A DNA stretch of 64,000 nt from Pseudoalteromonas sp. MMG007 (GTDB taxonomy: Bacteria > Pseudomonadota > Gammaproteobacteria > Enterobacterales > Alteromonadaceae): contig NZ_JAGJEI010000003.1 in assembly GCF_018100985.1 (NCBI RefSeq), forward strand, positions 124,001 to 188,000. Reading direction: 5' to 3'. How positions within the stretch are numbered: position 1 is the first letter of the stretch; each line of letters starts with the position of its first letter. Shown here piece by piece: positions 10,264 through 19,301 of the stretch. The notes beneath the pieces are model-generated. The model had not been told where the DNA came from. It saw only the letters and a list, made by a program, of their open reading frames with translations, and made no database searches. A program made the position numbers and the translations under genes.

Positions 10264-12285
10264 TTGAATTTTTTAAGGCGTTTTCACGACATTGTCTCAA
10301 ATCAAACCCTTGATTTTGAAGACAAGATTTATAACCTCTTAAATTTTGGGCTAGATGTATTCAATCTTGAAGTAGGTATTGTTAGTAAAATTGATGAAAG
10401 CAGCTATGTTGTTTTGCACGCGATCACCCCCGACAACGCGCTTTTATCAGGTACCGTATTTGACTTACAAGGCACCTACTGCGTACATACTTTAAAAGCA
10501 GGCTCTGCCCTGGCATTTCATAAAGCATCGCAAAGCGCCATAGCAAACCATCCCTGCTACATTAATTTTCAGCTAGAGTCATACATTGGTGCGCCAATAA
10601 AAATTGGAGATGAAATATTTGGCACTGTTAACTTTTCATCAGCAAAAGACTCCCTTGCTTTTAATGACGATGCCTACGACTATATAGAGCTATTCGCCCA
10701 ATGGCTCGGCTCAGAATTAGCGCGTTCACAAACTAAAGAACAACTTATAAAAAACAGTAATACATTATTAAAATTAGAGAGTGTAGCAAATATAGGCACG
10801 TGGGAAGTTGATTTAATAGAAAATAAAATATACTGGAGCGAACAAACTAAGCGTATTCATCAAGTATCAAGTGACTACCAGCCCGTAATAGAAGATGCTT
10901 TAGAGTTCTATAAAGAAGGAACTAGCCGTGAAAGCATCAGTCAAGCGGTCAAAAATGCTACCGAAAAAGGCGATAAATGGCATTTAGACTTACAAATAGT
11001 AACCGCAAAAAACCAAACTCTATGGATATCGACCTTTGGGGAAGCTGAATTTGACGGGGATCGTTGCATTCGTCTATTTGGTACTTTTCAAGATGTTACC
11101 GAGTCAATACTGCTCCGCGAAGAACTCAAGCAAAAACAAGCACAAGCCGAGCGCTTGCTTGAAGATAGGAGCATGCTACTTGCTAAAATAAGCCACGAGC
11201 TGAGAACGCCACTTAATGGTATTACAGGTATGCTTACTACATTAATTGATGAGCATAGCGAAGAAGTGCGCGCCGAAAAAATAAAAGTAGCACTAAGAAG
11301 CGCTGATATTCTGCTTAATATAATTAATGAAGTGCTCGACTTTTCTAAAATTAATCACGGTGAACTTAAACTAGAACCGACTGACTTTTTACTAAAAACT
11401 ATTTTTACAGACTTAACGTCGTTATACACACCCTTATTTAAAAATACACACGTAGCACTTAAAGTAGAAAACACCATTGACGATTCTTTTTGGGCATTTA
11501 GCGATAACACACGCCTTAGCCAAATAACCTCAAACCTATTAAGTAACGCGCTTAAATTTACCGAAAGTGGCTCAGTTTTACTTAAAACCAGTATTGAACA
11601 CGCAAAAAAATCACAAAGTCTAAATATTGAAGTAGCCGATACTGGCCGAGGTATGAGTAAAGGATTTTTAGAGTCGCTATTCTCTCCTTTTTCACAAGAG
11701 GTTGATGCAAAAAATTCGAAAGGCGGTACAGGGCTTGGCCTTGCCATAGTTAAAGAGCTTGTTGAATATATGGGCGGTACAATATGCGTTAAAAGTACCC
11801 CAAATGAAGGCACTACATTTTTATTAAATATACCCATTGAATTAGGCAAAGAGCAAAAGCAAGACAGCTTAATAGCAGCTCAAGATACTGATGGTAGTGA
11901 ACTATCTGTACTCGTCGTAGATGACAACGATATCAACAGATTGGTATTGCACGCCTCTTTGAGTAAATTAAATATTAAAGCCGACTCTGCTGTTGATGGC
12001 CAAGATGCCATTTTAAAATGTAAACAAAAGCATTATGACCTTATTTTTATGGACTGCATAATGCCAATTCTTGATGGTTTTGAAGCAACAAAACAACTTA
12101 GGGCTGATAACATCTGCCCCAAACACGAAACCTATATAGTGGCTATAACCGCTAATACCTCATCTCAAGATAAACTTGCATGTCAGCAAGCCGGTATGGA
12201 TATGTTTATTTCAAAACCTTTTAAACTACCCACCCTAGAAAAAGCAGTTATTAACGCACTTGAGCATAACGAGAAGGTCAGCTAG
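10264..12285 (+). CDS. hybrid sensor histidine kinase (GAF-PAS-HisKA-HATPase-REC)
   Basis: Cytoplasmic hybrid kinase of 673 residues. A GAF domain (about 10-160) is followed by PAS (about 175-280), HisKA (about 300-370, phosphorylated His in KISHELRTPLNG), HATPase (about 410-530, with SNLLSNALKFTE, DTGRGM and GGTGLGLAIVKEL boxes) and a receiver (about 548-665, VVDDNDINR, phospho-acceptor Asp in FMDCIMP, Lys in FISKPFK). All catalytic boxes look intact. TTG at 10264 is supported by an ACGGGG ribosome binding site ten bases upstream. There is no Hpt domain or partner regulator nearby, so the phosphorelay target is encoded elsewhere. Confidence 0.93.
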   Translation: MNFLRRFHDIVSNQTLDFEDKIYNLLNFGLDVFNLEVGIVSKIDESSYVVLHAITPDNALLSGTVFDLQGTYCVHTLKAGSALAFHKASQSAIANHPCYINFQLESYIGAPIKIGDEIFGTVNFSSAKDSLAFNDDAYDYIELFAQWLGSELARSQTKEQLIKNSNTLLKLESVANIGTWEVDLIENKIYWSEQTKRIHQVSSDYQPVIEDALEFYKEGTSRESISQAVKNATEKGDKWHLDLQIVTAKNQTLWISTFGEAEFDGDRCIRLFGTFQDVTESILLREELKQKQAQAERLLEDRSMLLAKISHELRTPLNGITGMLTTLIDEHSEEVRAEKIKVALRSADILLNIINEVLDFSKINHGELKLEPTDFLLKTIFTDLTSLYTPLFKNTHVALKVENTIDDSFWAFSDNTRLSQITSNLLSNALKFTESGSVLLKTSIEHAKKSQSLNIEVADTGRGMSKGFLESLFSPFSQEVDAKNSKGGTGLGLAIVKELVEYMGGTICVKSTPNEGTTFLLNIPIELGKEQKQDSLIAAQDTDGSELSVLVVDDNDINRLVLHASLSKLNIKADSAVDGQDAILKCKQKHYDLIFMDCIMPILDGFEATKQLRADNICPKHETYIVAITANTSSQDKLACQQAGMDMFISKPFKLPTLEKAVINALEHNEKVS

Positions 12286-12322
12286 CTATGCAACAAACTA
12301 GCCAGTCAAATAAGGATATAAA

Positions 12323-12574
12323 ATGAAAAACATAATAAGAACTTTACTCTTTACTGTTCTGTGTTTAGCCATATTTAAAGGCGCTTCCACTGGGCAATGG
12401 GATTCATCAATAACAGTTGTTATTGTATCTGGCGTATTACTATTAGTTACATTTATTAGTGGTAAAGCGTCACGTGGTTCTTCACCTTATACGAATAATG
12501 ACTCTTCTGTTTATTCTGGAAGTAATGCTCACTCTCATACAGATTGCGGTGGAGATTCTGGCGGCTGTGATTAA
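12323..12574 (+). CDS. small membrane protein with His/Cys-rich tail
   Basis: An 83-residue protein with two hydrophobic stretches (about residues 5-20 and 30-46) and a Ser/Gly-rich C-terminus ending in HSHTDCGGDSGGCD. That tail could bind metal, but this is only a guess from composition. An AAGGA ribosome binding site precedes the ATG. It lies 37 bases behind the hybrid kinase and 43 bases before the next membrane protein, so the three may be cotranscribed. No family was recognised. Confidence 0.7.
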   Translation: MKNIIRTLLFTVLCLAIFKGASTGQWDSSITVVIVSGVLLLVTFISGKASRGSSPYTNNDSSVYSGSNAHSHTDCGGDSGGCD

Positions 12575-12617
12575 TAATTTGTAGTAGCCTATTAAAACTT
12601 TGTAGAACGGAGGTATT

Positions 12618-13073
12618 TTGCCAACCATTAAAATTGCTAAATTCTGGCGTTCTATCGAAGCATTTGGAGAAATTTGTACTCGAATCCTTGGTCTTGGATT
12701 AGTCTATCTAATTTTTTCATTCATAGGACACGAGTTAATAGGTGAGCAGTTCAAAAACGATGTTCTACTAAGCTTAGTCGTTTTACCTGCAATTTATGTC
12801 TTAAAAGATTCTCATAAAATTCTGGAAGCAGTTTTCATTAAAGTTCTTGCAAAAGACAACTCGATAACCGTATTTAGTGGAATACTAACAAGAAGAGAAG
12901 ACAAGCTAGGTTTCAAAAGCGTCGAAAATATTGAACAAATAACAACTTTTTTAGGCCGTATCTGTGGTTATTCTACAATCTACTTATATGCCTATGGAAG
13001 CTGGGTTAGGATACCTTTCATCAAAGACCCTGAAAGCCTTAGAGTTTGGCTTGAAAAACGAATACCCCACTAA
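12618..13073 (+). CDS. membrane protein with bacterial PH-like domain
   Basis: A 151-residue protein with two N-terminal hydrophobic helices (about 20-40 and 48-65). The C-terminal half resembles bacterial PH domains of the bPH2/YdbS type (NSITVFSGILTRREDKLGFKSVENIEQ, then WVRIPFIKDPESLRVWLEK). Such proteins are poorly characterised inner-membrane components. TTG at 12618 is well placed after CGGAGGT. It is likely the last gene of the unit containing the hybrid kinase. The domain call is by pattern only. Confidence 0.65.
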   Translation: MPTIKIAKFWRSIEAFGEICTRILGLGLVYLIFSFIGHELIGEQFKNDVLLSLVVLPAIYVLKDSHKILEAVFIKVLAKDNSITVFSGILTRREDKLGFKSVENIEQITTFLGRICGYSTIYLYAYGSWVRIPFIKDPESLRVWLEKRIPH

Positions 13074-13086
13074 GATTTCAAAAACA

Positions 13087-13116
13087 TAAAAAAGCCGCCT
13101 TTGGAGAGGGCGGCTT
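13087..13116 (-). terminator. intrinsic terminator of ahpF
   Basis: Arms AAGCCGCC (13092-13099) and GGCGGCTT (13109-13116) pair perfectly. Reading the minus strand, the hairpin is followed by a T-rich run, so it terminates ahpCF transcripts. The plus strand lacks a T tract after the stem, so it should not terminate the convergent gene efficiently. Confidence 0.85.
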
Positions 13117-13170
13117 GGGTTAACAAACAGCTTTGGGTGTACTTGCTGTTATATCAAGAGAGGGGTTTAA

Positions 13171-14754
13171 TTAAGCAGCGGTTTTATCTTGCTCACTTTC
13201 TTCACTGTTGCGAATTAAATAATCAAAAGCACCTAAACTCGCTGTTGCACCGCTGCCCATGGCAATAATAATTTGCTTAAATGGGGTATTTGTTGCATCA
13301 CCTGCGCCATAAACACCAGGTAATGACGTAGAACCTTTTGCGTCAATTAATATTTCACCAAATTTACTTAACTCTAAGTCACTAATTTTTAACCACTCAG
13401 TGTTAGGAATTAAACCTATTTGTACAAAAACACCTGCTAAATTAAGTGCTTTACTATCACCTGTTACTCGGTCTGTGTAAGTAAGCCCGGTCACTTTTTT
13501 ACCATCGCCAAGTACTTCTGTAGTTTGGGCGTTTTTAATAATAGTAATATTGTTTAAGCTGTTTGCTTTGCGAATAAGTACTTCATCGGCGCGTAGTGTG
13601 TCTGCAAATTCAAGTACCGTTACGTGCTCAACAATGTTTGCTAAATCAATCGCCGCTTCAATGCCAGAGTTACCACCACCAATTACAGCAACCGGTTTAC
13701 CTTTAAATAAAGGGCCGTCACAATGCGGACAATATGCTACACCGTGTCCGCGGTACTCTTGCTCACCGGGTACGTTCATTTCACGCCAGCGGGCGCCGGT
13801 TGCTAAAACAAGTGATTTAGCTTTTAAAGTAGCCCCATTTTCAAGCGTAATTTCGTATTTGTTATTAACGCGTTCAAGCCCTGCAGCACGTTGGTTATGC
13901 ATTACATCTACATCGTACTCTTTTACATGCTCTTCAAGCTGGGCAACAAGCTTAGGCCCTTCAGTAGCTTTAACCGAGATAAAGTTTTCAATAGCTAATG
14001 TGTCAGCAACTTGCCCACCAAATCGCTCTGCAACAATGCCGGTATTTAACCCTTTACGTGCAGAGTAAATTGCAGCTGATGCACCGGCAGGGCCGCCACC
14101 AACAACTAACACGTCAAATTCATCTTTTTCACTAAGTGCCGCAGCTTGGCGTGCTGCGCCTTTACTGTCTACTTTGTTTAATATGTCTGTTAGGCTTAAT
14201 GCACCTTGGCTAAATGGTTCGCCATTTAAATAAACAGCCGGTACTGCTAAAATGTTGCGCTCTTCTACTTCCTCTTGAAATAGTGCGCCGTCAATCATTG
14301 TTGCTTTAATTTTGCTATTCGTCGCGGCCATTGTATTTAGCGCCTGCACTACTTGTGGGCACGTTTGGCAACTCAAGCTAATGTAAATTTCAAAATTAAG
14401 CTCTTGATCAAGTGATTGTATTTGTTCAATGTCTTCGCTTTTAGCTTTACTTGCATGTCCGCCAGTATGTAAAAGTGCCAACACTAAACTTGTAAATTCG
14501 TGTCCCATCGGTACGCCTGCAAACGTGACGTGGGTATTTTTTACCGGTGAATGTACAACCATAGACGGGCGTCGTGCGCTGGTGTCTGGGTTGTTAACTA
14601 CCGTAAACTTATCGCTTAGTGATGCTAAATCGTTTGCTAAGCTTTCTACTTCTGCTGATTTTTTGCTGTCATCCAAGGCAATAAGCAGCTCAACAGGTTG
14701 AGTAAGCGATTCAAAATGGCTTTTTAATTGATTTTTAATGTTGTTATCTAACAT
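13171..14754 (-). CDS. ahpF: alkyl hydroperoxide reductase subunit F
   Basis: NADH-dependent flavoprotein of 527 residues that re-reduces AhpC. The N-terminal tandem thioredoxin-like region carries the CxxC that passes electrons to AhpC (SCQTCPQ). The C-terminal thioredoxin-reductase-like part has the FAD motif [17 protein letters not shown], the redox disulfide CPHCDG, an NAD(P)H motif [10 protein letters not shown] and the late GAGDAT motif. Length and order match the AhpF family. It lies 154 bases downstream of ahpC, separated by a structured leader that may set the AhpC:AhpF ratio. Confidence 0.97.
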   Translation of the reverse strand: MLDNNIKNQLKSHFESLTQPVELLIALDDSKKSAEVESLANDLASLSDKFTVVNNPDTSARRPSMVVHSPVKNTHVTFAGVPMGHEFTSLVLALLHTGGHASKAKSEDIEQIQSLDQELNFEIYISLSCQTCPQVVQALNTMAATNSKIKATMIDGALFQEEVEERNILAVPAVYLNGEPFSQGALSLTDILNKVDSKGAARQAAALSEKDEFDVLVVGGGPAGASAAIYSARKGLNTGIVAERFGGQVADTLAIENFISVKATEGPKLVAQLEEHVKEYDVDVMHNQRAAGLERVNNKYEITLENGATLKAKSLVLATGARWREMNVPGEQEYRGHGVAYCPHCDGPLFKGKPVAVIGGGNSGIEAAIDLANIVEHVTVLEFADTLRADEVLIRKANSLNNITIIKNAQTTEVLGDGKKVTGLTYTDRVTGDSKALNLAGVFVQIGLIPNTEWLKISDLELSKFGEILIDAKGSTSLPGVYGAGDATNTPFKQIIIAMGSGATASLGAFDYLIRNSEESEQDKTAA

Positions 14755-14787
14755 GGCTTAACCCTTTTAGGAAAATTTAAACAGCAA

Positions 14788-14864
14788 GCCTCCCATGCCA
14801 ATTAATGCATGTGCTTAATCATCAAATTGAGATAGGAGGCACCAATAAATGAATATTTATTGGT
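14788..14864 (-). promoter_or_regulatory. structured ahpC-ahpF intercistronic region
   Basis: Between ahpC and ahpF lies a perfect 10-base stem (ACCAATAAAT at 14841-14850 and its complement at 14855-14864, GAAT loop). Nearby are a GCCTCC/GGAGGC pairing (14788-14793 with 14835-14840) and a smaller CATGC/GCATG hairpin. This could attenuate or process the transcript. Role inferred from structure only. Confidence 0.5.
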
Positions 14865-14908
14865 TTAAGGGCAGTTACCTGCCCTTATAAAAGTGGGTAA
14901 ACCTGTAT

Positions 14909-15478
14909 TTAAATTTTACCAACTAGGTCAAGTGAAGGAGCAAGTGTGTCTTCACCTGGCTGCCAAGATGCAGGGCAAACTTCACCGTCGTGAGTTGCAA
15001 TGTATTGTGCAGCTTGTACTTTACGTACTAACTCTTTAGCGCTACGGCCAATACCTAAATCGTGAGTTTCGATTACTTTGATTTCGCCCTCAGGGTTCAT
15101 TACAAAAGTACCACGAAGTGCTAGGCCTTCTTCTTCAATCATCACACCAAAGCTGCGAGTAATACGGCCTGTTGGGTCGCCAATCATTGGGTAAGTGATT
15201 TTACCGATTGTGTCTGACGTATCGTGCCATGCTTTATGAGTGAAATGAGTGTCAGTTGATACTGAGTAAACTTCTACGCCCATTTCTTGAAGCTGTGCGT
15301 AGTAATCTGCAAGGTCGCCTAACTCTGTAGGACATACAAATGTAAAATCAGCTGGGTAAAAGAAGAAGATTGACCACTTACCAAGTACATCTTTTTCAGA
15401 TACTTCTACAAAATCACCATTGTGGTATGCAGTTGCGTTGAAAGGTTGAATTTTTGTGTTGATTAATGAAGTGCTCAT
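14909..15478 (-). CDS. ahpC: alkyl hydroperoxide reductase subunit C (2-Cys peroxiredoxin)
   Basis: Peroxiredoxin of 189 residues that reduces H2O2 and organic peroxides in the cytoplasm. The peroxidatic Cys is in FTFVCPTELGDLAD and the resolving Cys in GEVCPASWQPG, giving a typical 2-Cys AhpC. The ATG at 15478 is chosen over the ATG four codons upstream (15490) because the sequence GAGGAA, seven bases before 15478, is an ideal ribosome binding site and overlaps the earlier codons. The product then begins MSTSLINTKI, as in the family. It is first in an ahpC-ahpF unit. Confidence 0.97.
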   Translation of the reverse strand: MSTSLINTKIQPFNATAYHNGDFVEVSEKDVLGKWSIFFFYPADFTFVCPTELGDLADYYAQLQEMGVEVYSVSTDTHFTHKAWHDTSDTIGKITYPMIGDPTGRITRSFGVMIEEEGLALRGTFVMNPEGEIKVIETHDLGIGRSAKELVRKVQAAQYIATHDGEVCPASWQPGEDTLAPSLDLVGKI

Positions 15479-15590
15479 AGTATTCCTCATTTATATTTAA
15501 TGTATTAATTTAAGTTACCAAGCAAAGCTAGATTTGTTGGCTACCTCTGCTGGCTTGGTTAATACAATAAGCCCATTGATAAATTAAATA

Positions 15591-15622
15591 AAATTGATTG
15601 TTTAGATTAAAACAATCGATTT
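15591..15622 (-). promoter_or_regulatory. palindromic operator upstream of ahpC, OxyR-type candidate
   Basis: Arms AAATTGATTGTTT (15591-15603) and AAACAATCGATTT (15610-15622) form an inverted repeat with one mismatch and a six-base centre, about 115-145 bases upstream of the ahpC start. OxyR commonly controls ahpC, and the GAT-N7-ATC spacing is compatible, but the regulator is inferred from context. Confidence 0.5.
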
Positions 15623-15744
15623 TTAAGATTGAACTATTAACAAGGATTTCTCGTAACTGATTTATTAGCCGTTTATTAATTTATATTTTAAGAATACTGC
15701 TACAATAACCGCGCTTAAAACACTTACAGATAAGGCATGCAGCA

Positions 15745-16164
15745 ATGGAAAAATTTATTAATCATATTCAACTTGGCTATTTAGGTTTATTGCCTTTTTT
15801 AGGCTGCGTAGCTTGGCCGCTGATGTTTGGAAGTAACAGTGTTAACTTAGAATTTTTTACTTTTTATAGCATTGCTATACTTGCCTTTATGGCAGGTAAT
15901 TTATGGCGCGCTGGAATGCAAAGCTACAGCGATGCAATAAAAGCAGTTTTACCTGTAATCCCGGTACCATTTTTATCTTTTTTGCCTGTTGAGTGGGCAC
16001 TTGCCTGGCTAGGAGCCAGTTTTTGGTTGGTACTTATACTTGAAAAAGCCACGGTACAATGGAAAACCTACCATAAAGATTATCAAAAAATGCGTTTTGT
16101 GCTTACCTCAGTAGTCTTTGTGTGCCACATACTTACCATAGGCATGAGCCTTTACCCTAAATAA
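15745..16164 (+). CDS. DUF3429-type membrane protein
   Basis: A 139-residue inner-membrane protein with four or five hydrophobic helices and an N-terminal GYLGLLPFLGCVAWP motif typical of the DUF3429 family. Function of the family is unknown. It is divergent from ahpC, with about 260 bases between them, and is followed 67 bases later by two more plus-strand genes. Start ATG at 15745 is preceded by AAGG. Confidence 0.75.
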   Translation: MEKFINHIQLGYLGLLPFLGCVAWPLMFGSNSVNLEFFTFYSIAILAFMAGNLWRAGMQSYSDAIKAVLPVIPVPFLSFLPVEWALAWLGASFWLVLILEKATVQWKTYHKDYQKMRFVLTSVVFVCHILTIGMSLYPK

Positions 16165-16231
16165 CTACCAGCCACTTAACCTAACGAGCGTAATGGTGTA
16201 ACATCCGCGCACTGCTATTTGAGGACGCTCC

Positions 16232-16630
16232 ATGATTGATACATTACGCCAACAACTAAATGAACTTGGCGAAAACTACGTAGAAAAAAACGCTGCGTTT
16301 AAAATTAAAGTTATTCCATTTTTTTGCGCTATAAGCATAAAAAAAGATCACAAAAATGAAGGCCGATTAAGCTTTTACTCAAACCAGCTAATTGAAATAC
16401 TTTTAGTTGTGCTATTTATGCTATTTGGCTTAACACTTTACAACCCAGAAGCAGGGTTTTCGCATGGCCCTATTCATATTGTATTTGCTATTTTAATTAC
16501 CTTTAATTTAATTTTAAAACAAATTGCTATTGAAGGGCTTAAAACACGCCTTGCATTTCATCGCTTACACGCAACTCACTCTCAAAGCATTGCCAGTAAT
16601 GATGAGCAAACACCCAGTAAGTCCGCTTAA
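16232..16630 (+). CDS. hypothetical two-helix membrane protein
   Basis: A 132-residue protein: a soluble N-terminal segment of about 50 residues, two transmembrane helices (about 53-72 and 82-100) and a short polar tail. A GAGGA ribosome binding site precedes the ATG. Only three bases separate it from the next gene, so the two are probably cotranslated. No family recognised. Confidence 0.72.
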   Translation: MIDTLRQQLNELGENYVEKNAAFKIKVIPFFCAISIKKDHKNEGRLSFYSNQLIEILLVVLFMLFGLTLYNPEAGFSHGPIHIVFAILITFNLILKQIAIEGLKTRLAFHRLHATHSQSIASNDEQTPSKSA

Positions 16631-16633
16631 TTT

Positions 16634-17464
16634 ATGTATTTAAATGCTGATTGGCGAATACTTACCGTAGGTGATGGCGATTTATCGTTTTCAAGCGCCC
16701 TGCATACTCACATAAAGCCTTCAAAATTAGTGGCTTCAACTTATGATAGTGCAGCCACTATTGAGCAAAAATACGAAAATAATGCGCTGAGCACCCTAAA
16801 AGCACATAACATTGATGTACTTAATAGTTTTGATGTAACAAATCCTGCCTGTTGGCAAGCACTAGGCCAAAACCAGCAAAGCTTTGATGTGGTTATATTT
16901 CAGTTTCCGCTTATACCTGCATTTGTTGGGCGCGAAGCGTATGAAAGCAATACCCAACAATCAAGCATGAACGTACTTAACCGTGCTTTGCTTCATCAAT
17001 TTATTAAGTACGCTAACGAATTTGCGCTAAACCCTAACGGGCCCATGCTTTGTTATATTACCTCTAAAGATGTAAAGCCGTACAGAGAATGGAATATTGA
17101 AGGCACTTTAAACAAAGGCTTACAGGCTGAATATTTAGGCCAAATGCCATTTGATATTAGCCACTTTGCAGGGTATAAAATTAGAAACGTAGACCGTGAC
17201 AAACATGTAAAAGATACCAGCGGTATTACCTACGTGTTTAGCCCTAAAATGAGCCCTGAGTGGGTCAGTGAATTAAGCCCATACCTTTCAAAACCTGCCT
17301 ATTTAACGCCTAATCATTGCTCGCTGTGTCGTGTTGGTCCGTTTATAGCGCTTGAGGATGAAACTAAGCATATAAATGCTAAAAAACATCAGCAAATGCT
17401 TCGCCTAGAAAGCGATTGGCAAGCTTGGCTTACTCAGTTTTATAGCACACGTTCACACCCCTGA
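16634..17464 (+). CDS. BMT5-like Rossmann-fold protein (DUF2431)
   Basis: A 276-residue cytoplasmic protein. The N-terminus has a SAM-binding-like GDGDLSFSSAL motif followed by the ASTYDS strand, and later FDVVIFQFPLI. These are the signatures of the DUF2431 domain, found in the yeast 25S rRNA uridine methyltransferase Bmt5. A short Cys/His segment near the end (HCSLCRVGP, then HINAKKHQQ) may bind metal. A nucleic-acid methyltransferase is possible but not shown for bacterial members. It sits three bases after the upstream membrane gene. Confidence 0.7.
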   Translation: MYLNADWRILTVGDGDLSFSSALHTHIKPSKLVASTYDSAATIEQKYENNALSTLKAHNIDVLNSFDVTNPACWQALGQNQQSFDVVIFQFPLIPAFVGREAYESNTQQSSMNVLNRALLHQFIKYANEFALNPNGPMLCYITSKDVKPYREWNIEGTLNKGLQAEYLGQMPFDISHFAGYKIRNVDRDKHVKDTSGITYVFSPKMSPEWVSELSPYLSKPAYLTPNHCSLCRVGPFIALEDETKHINAKKHQQMLRLESDWQAWLTQFYSTRSHP

Positions 17465-17481
17465 TTTATAACTTTATTTAA

Positions 17482-17742
17482 TTAAATCAGCTGCTTTTTG
17501 GCAATCGAAATTACCGGTGCATTAGTATTGCCGGTAATTATTGAAGGCATAATAGGCGCATCAACTACGCGTAACTTGCTCATGCCATGTGCCTGTAAAT
17601 TAGCATCCACGACTGCCATTTCATCTTACCCCATTTTACAAGCCCTACAGGGTAATACTCGGTATCGCCCGTTTGCCTAATAAACTCAATAAGTTGCTCA
17701 TCGTTATTAATATCAATCGAGTACATTATTTTACCGCGGATT
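17482..17742 (-). pseudogene. C-terminal remnant of a GMC (choline dehydrogenase-like) oxidoreductase
   Basis: Read on the minus strand, this encodes recognisable C-terminal GMC motifs: DEQLIEFIRQTGDTEYYPVG, then after a frame change CKMG, a TAA, and [19 protein letters not shown], then [20 protein letters not shown] before the stop at 17482. The order matches the end of choline dehydrogenase-type flavoproteins. The FAD-binding N-terminus and most of the protein are missing, and the remnant is interrupted by a frameshift near CKMG and an in-frame stop. Clearly a decayed gene. Confidence 0.85.
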
Positions 17743-17891
17743 TAATCAAACACATTACTCAAACAGCACCAGCATGAACTTTTTATCTACACCACAATGC
17801 ATAAAAGTCAGGTAATTACTTATCATTTATTACAAAGGCAGCTTTATAGAAATGATACACTTTACATTAACTTATTTTCCAAGGAGTGAGC

Positions 17892-18884
17892 ATGAACTTT
17901 GTTATTGTTGGCACTAATTTTATTAGCGACACCTTACTTAATGCCGCAAATACATTAGCCAATTTTAATTTATATGGCGTGTGTTCGCGAGCAACCTCAA
18001 GCGGTAAAGCATTTTTAGAAAAACACCCAAAAAATTCAAACGCAAAAATTTTTACTTCAATTGAGCAAGTATGCCAAGATCAAAATGTAGATGCCGTATA
18101 CATTGCAGCCCCAAACAGCTTACATAAACATTACGCCGTCATGTGCCTTGAAGCAGGCAAACATGTATTAGGTGAAAAACCATCGGCTGCTAATAATAAC
18201 GAGCTAAATGCTATTTTAGCGACTGCAAAAAAACATCAACGGCTCTACATGGAAGCAATGATGACTACGCACCTGCCAAACTTTAGCAATCTTAAACACG
18301 CCATGGCTAAGATTGGTACACCGCGTAAATTTATTGGTCAGTACAGTCAGTACTCATCTCGCTACGATAAATACAAAAATGGTGAGCGCCCAAATACATT
18401 TTTACCTGAGTTTGCTAATGGCGCCTTAGTAGATTTAGGTGTGTACCCTCTTTATCTATTAATAGCTCTTTGGGGTGCGCCACAAAGTATAAGCGTAAGC
18501 GGTATATTGCTTGATACTGGGGTAGATGGCGCCGGCGATGTATTGTTAAATTATGCTGATAAACAAGCTGTTATTAGTTATTCAAAAATTTCGCAAGGCG
18601 ACAATATAACCGAAATACAAGGTGAACTTGGCCGCATGCGTATAGAAGCCGTATCTCAGCTTAAAAAGATTGAATTTATTGCAAACAATGGTGAAACAGA
18701 GGTTATCTCAGATAAATTTGATGAGCATTTTATGAAATATGAAGTGGCCCACTTCATCAAGTTGGTTAAGCAAGGCCTGCTTGAATCGCCTGTTAATACA
18801 CACCAATTAGCTTCTGATGTAATGAGCGTACTAGACGATGCGCGTAAACAACTCGGTGTTATTTACCCAAACGATCAATCATAA
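17892..18884 (+). CDS. Gfo/Idh/MocA family NAD(P)-dependent oxidoreductase
   Basis: Oxidoreductase of about 330 residues. The N-terminal Rossmann fold (FVIVGTNFISDTLLNAA) precedes the family-typical DAVYIAAPNSLHKHYAVMCLEAGKHVLGEKP stretch, here split as DAVYIAAPNSLHKHY and GKHVLGEKPSA with the conserved EKP lysine. A C-terminal alpha/beta dimerisation domain follows. ATG at 17892 is chosen over GTG at 17886 because AAGGAG (17881-17886) is the ribosome binding site for it. The family acts on sugars or inositols, but the substrate here is unknown. It is alone between a pseudogene and a MITE. Confidence 0.85.
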   Translation: MNFVIVGTNFISDTLLNAANTLANFNLYGVCSRATSSGKAFLEKHPKNSNAKIFTSIEQVCQDQNVDAVYIAAPNSLHKHYAVMCLEAGKHVLGEKPSAANNNELNAILATAKKHQRLYMEAMMTTHLPNFSNLKHAMAKIGTPRKFIGQYSQYSSRYDKYKNGERPNTFLPEFANGALVDLGVYPLYLLIALWGAPQSISVSGILLDTGVDGAGDVLLNYADKQAVISYSKISQGDNITEIQGELGRMRIEAVSQLKKIEFIANNGETEVISDKFDEHFMKYEVAHFIKLVKQGLLESPVNTHQLASDVMSVLDDARKQLGVIYPNDQS

Positions 18885-18893
18885 AATATATAT

Positions 18894-18921
18894 GGGCGTT
18901 AACCAACGACAGTTAACGCCC
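18894..18921. terminator. hairpin after the Gfo/Idh/MocA gene
   Basis: Perfect 10-base stem GGGCGTTAAC (18894-18903) and GTTAACGCCC (18912-18921) ten bases after the stop codon. No good T tract follows on the plus strand, so strength is uncertain. Confidence 0.6.
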
Positions 18922-18942
18922 AAAGGGAAGTTTAAACAACTA

Positions 18943-19301
18943 GGGCGTGTTGATCTTTGATGGTTGAATTTGCAGCAGTGTGTTTGGTTTTTAGGCAAGG
19001 CAGAGCCTATGAAGTGTGGTTACTCCCCATAAATAGGCGATAACGCAGCATAAATGCCAAACATGCGCTGCCCTTTGGGTTCTGCCTAGGGGCGATAAAC
19101 TCTTTGTTGCCTACATGGATGTAGGTAAGGGGCGTGAGCAGGACGCGGAAGCTTTACTCGGTTTTTACTTATTCTTACATGGATGTAAGCCAGTAGGGTA
19201 ACGCAGGAGCAGTTACCGAGCCCACTAGGTTACAAACCTCGCGCCGCGATTTAATCTCCCCTAGATTGAACAAATTTCAATCCGCAAGGATCAACACGCC
19301 C
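18943..19301. mobile_element. MITE-like element with terminal inverted repeats
   Basis: A 359-base non-coding element bounded by GGGCGTGTTGATC (18943-18955) and its exact complement (19289-19301). Similarity between the ends extends imperfectly to about 28 bases. Inside are two palindromes around ACATGGATGT. There is no ORF of note, so it would need a transposase in trans. No clear target duplication was found. A decayed copy of the same family lies at 47274-47510 in the opposite orientation. Confidence 0.75.

Noticed and set aside
14429-14701. Plus-strand ORF within ahpF
   Set aside because: It is antisense to a clear ahpF coding region with conserved motifs.
17498-17680. Plus-strand ORF of 60 codons
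   Set aside because: It is the antisense of the GMC oxidoreductase remnant; the minus strand carries the recognisable motifs.
18943-19301. Small transposase gene inside the MITE
   Set aside because: No open frame of useful length and no transposase motif on either strand.
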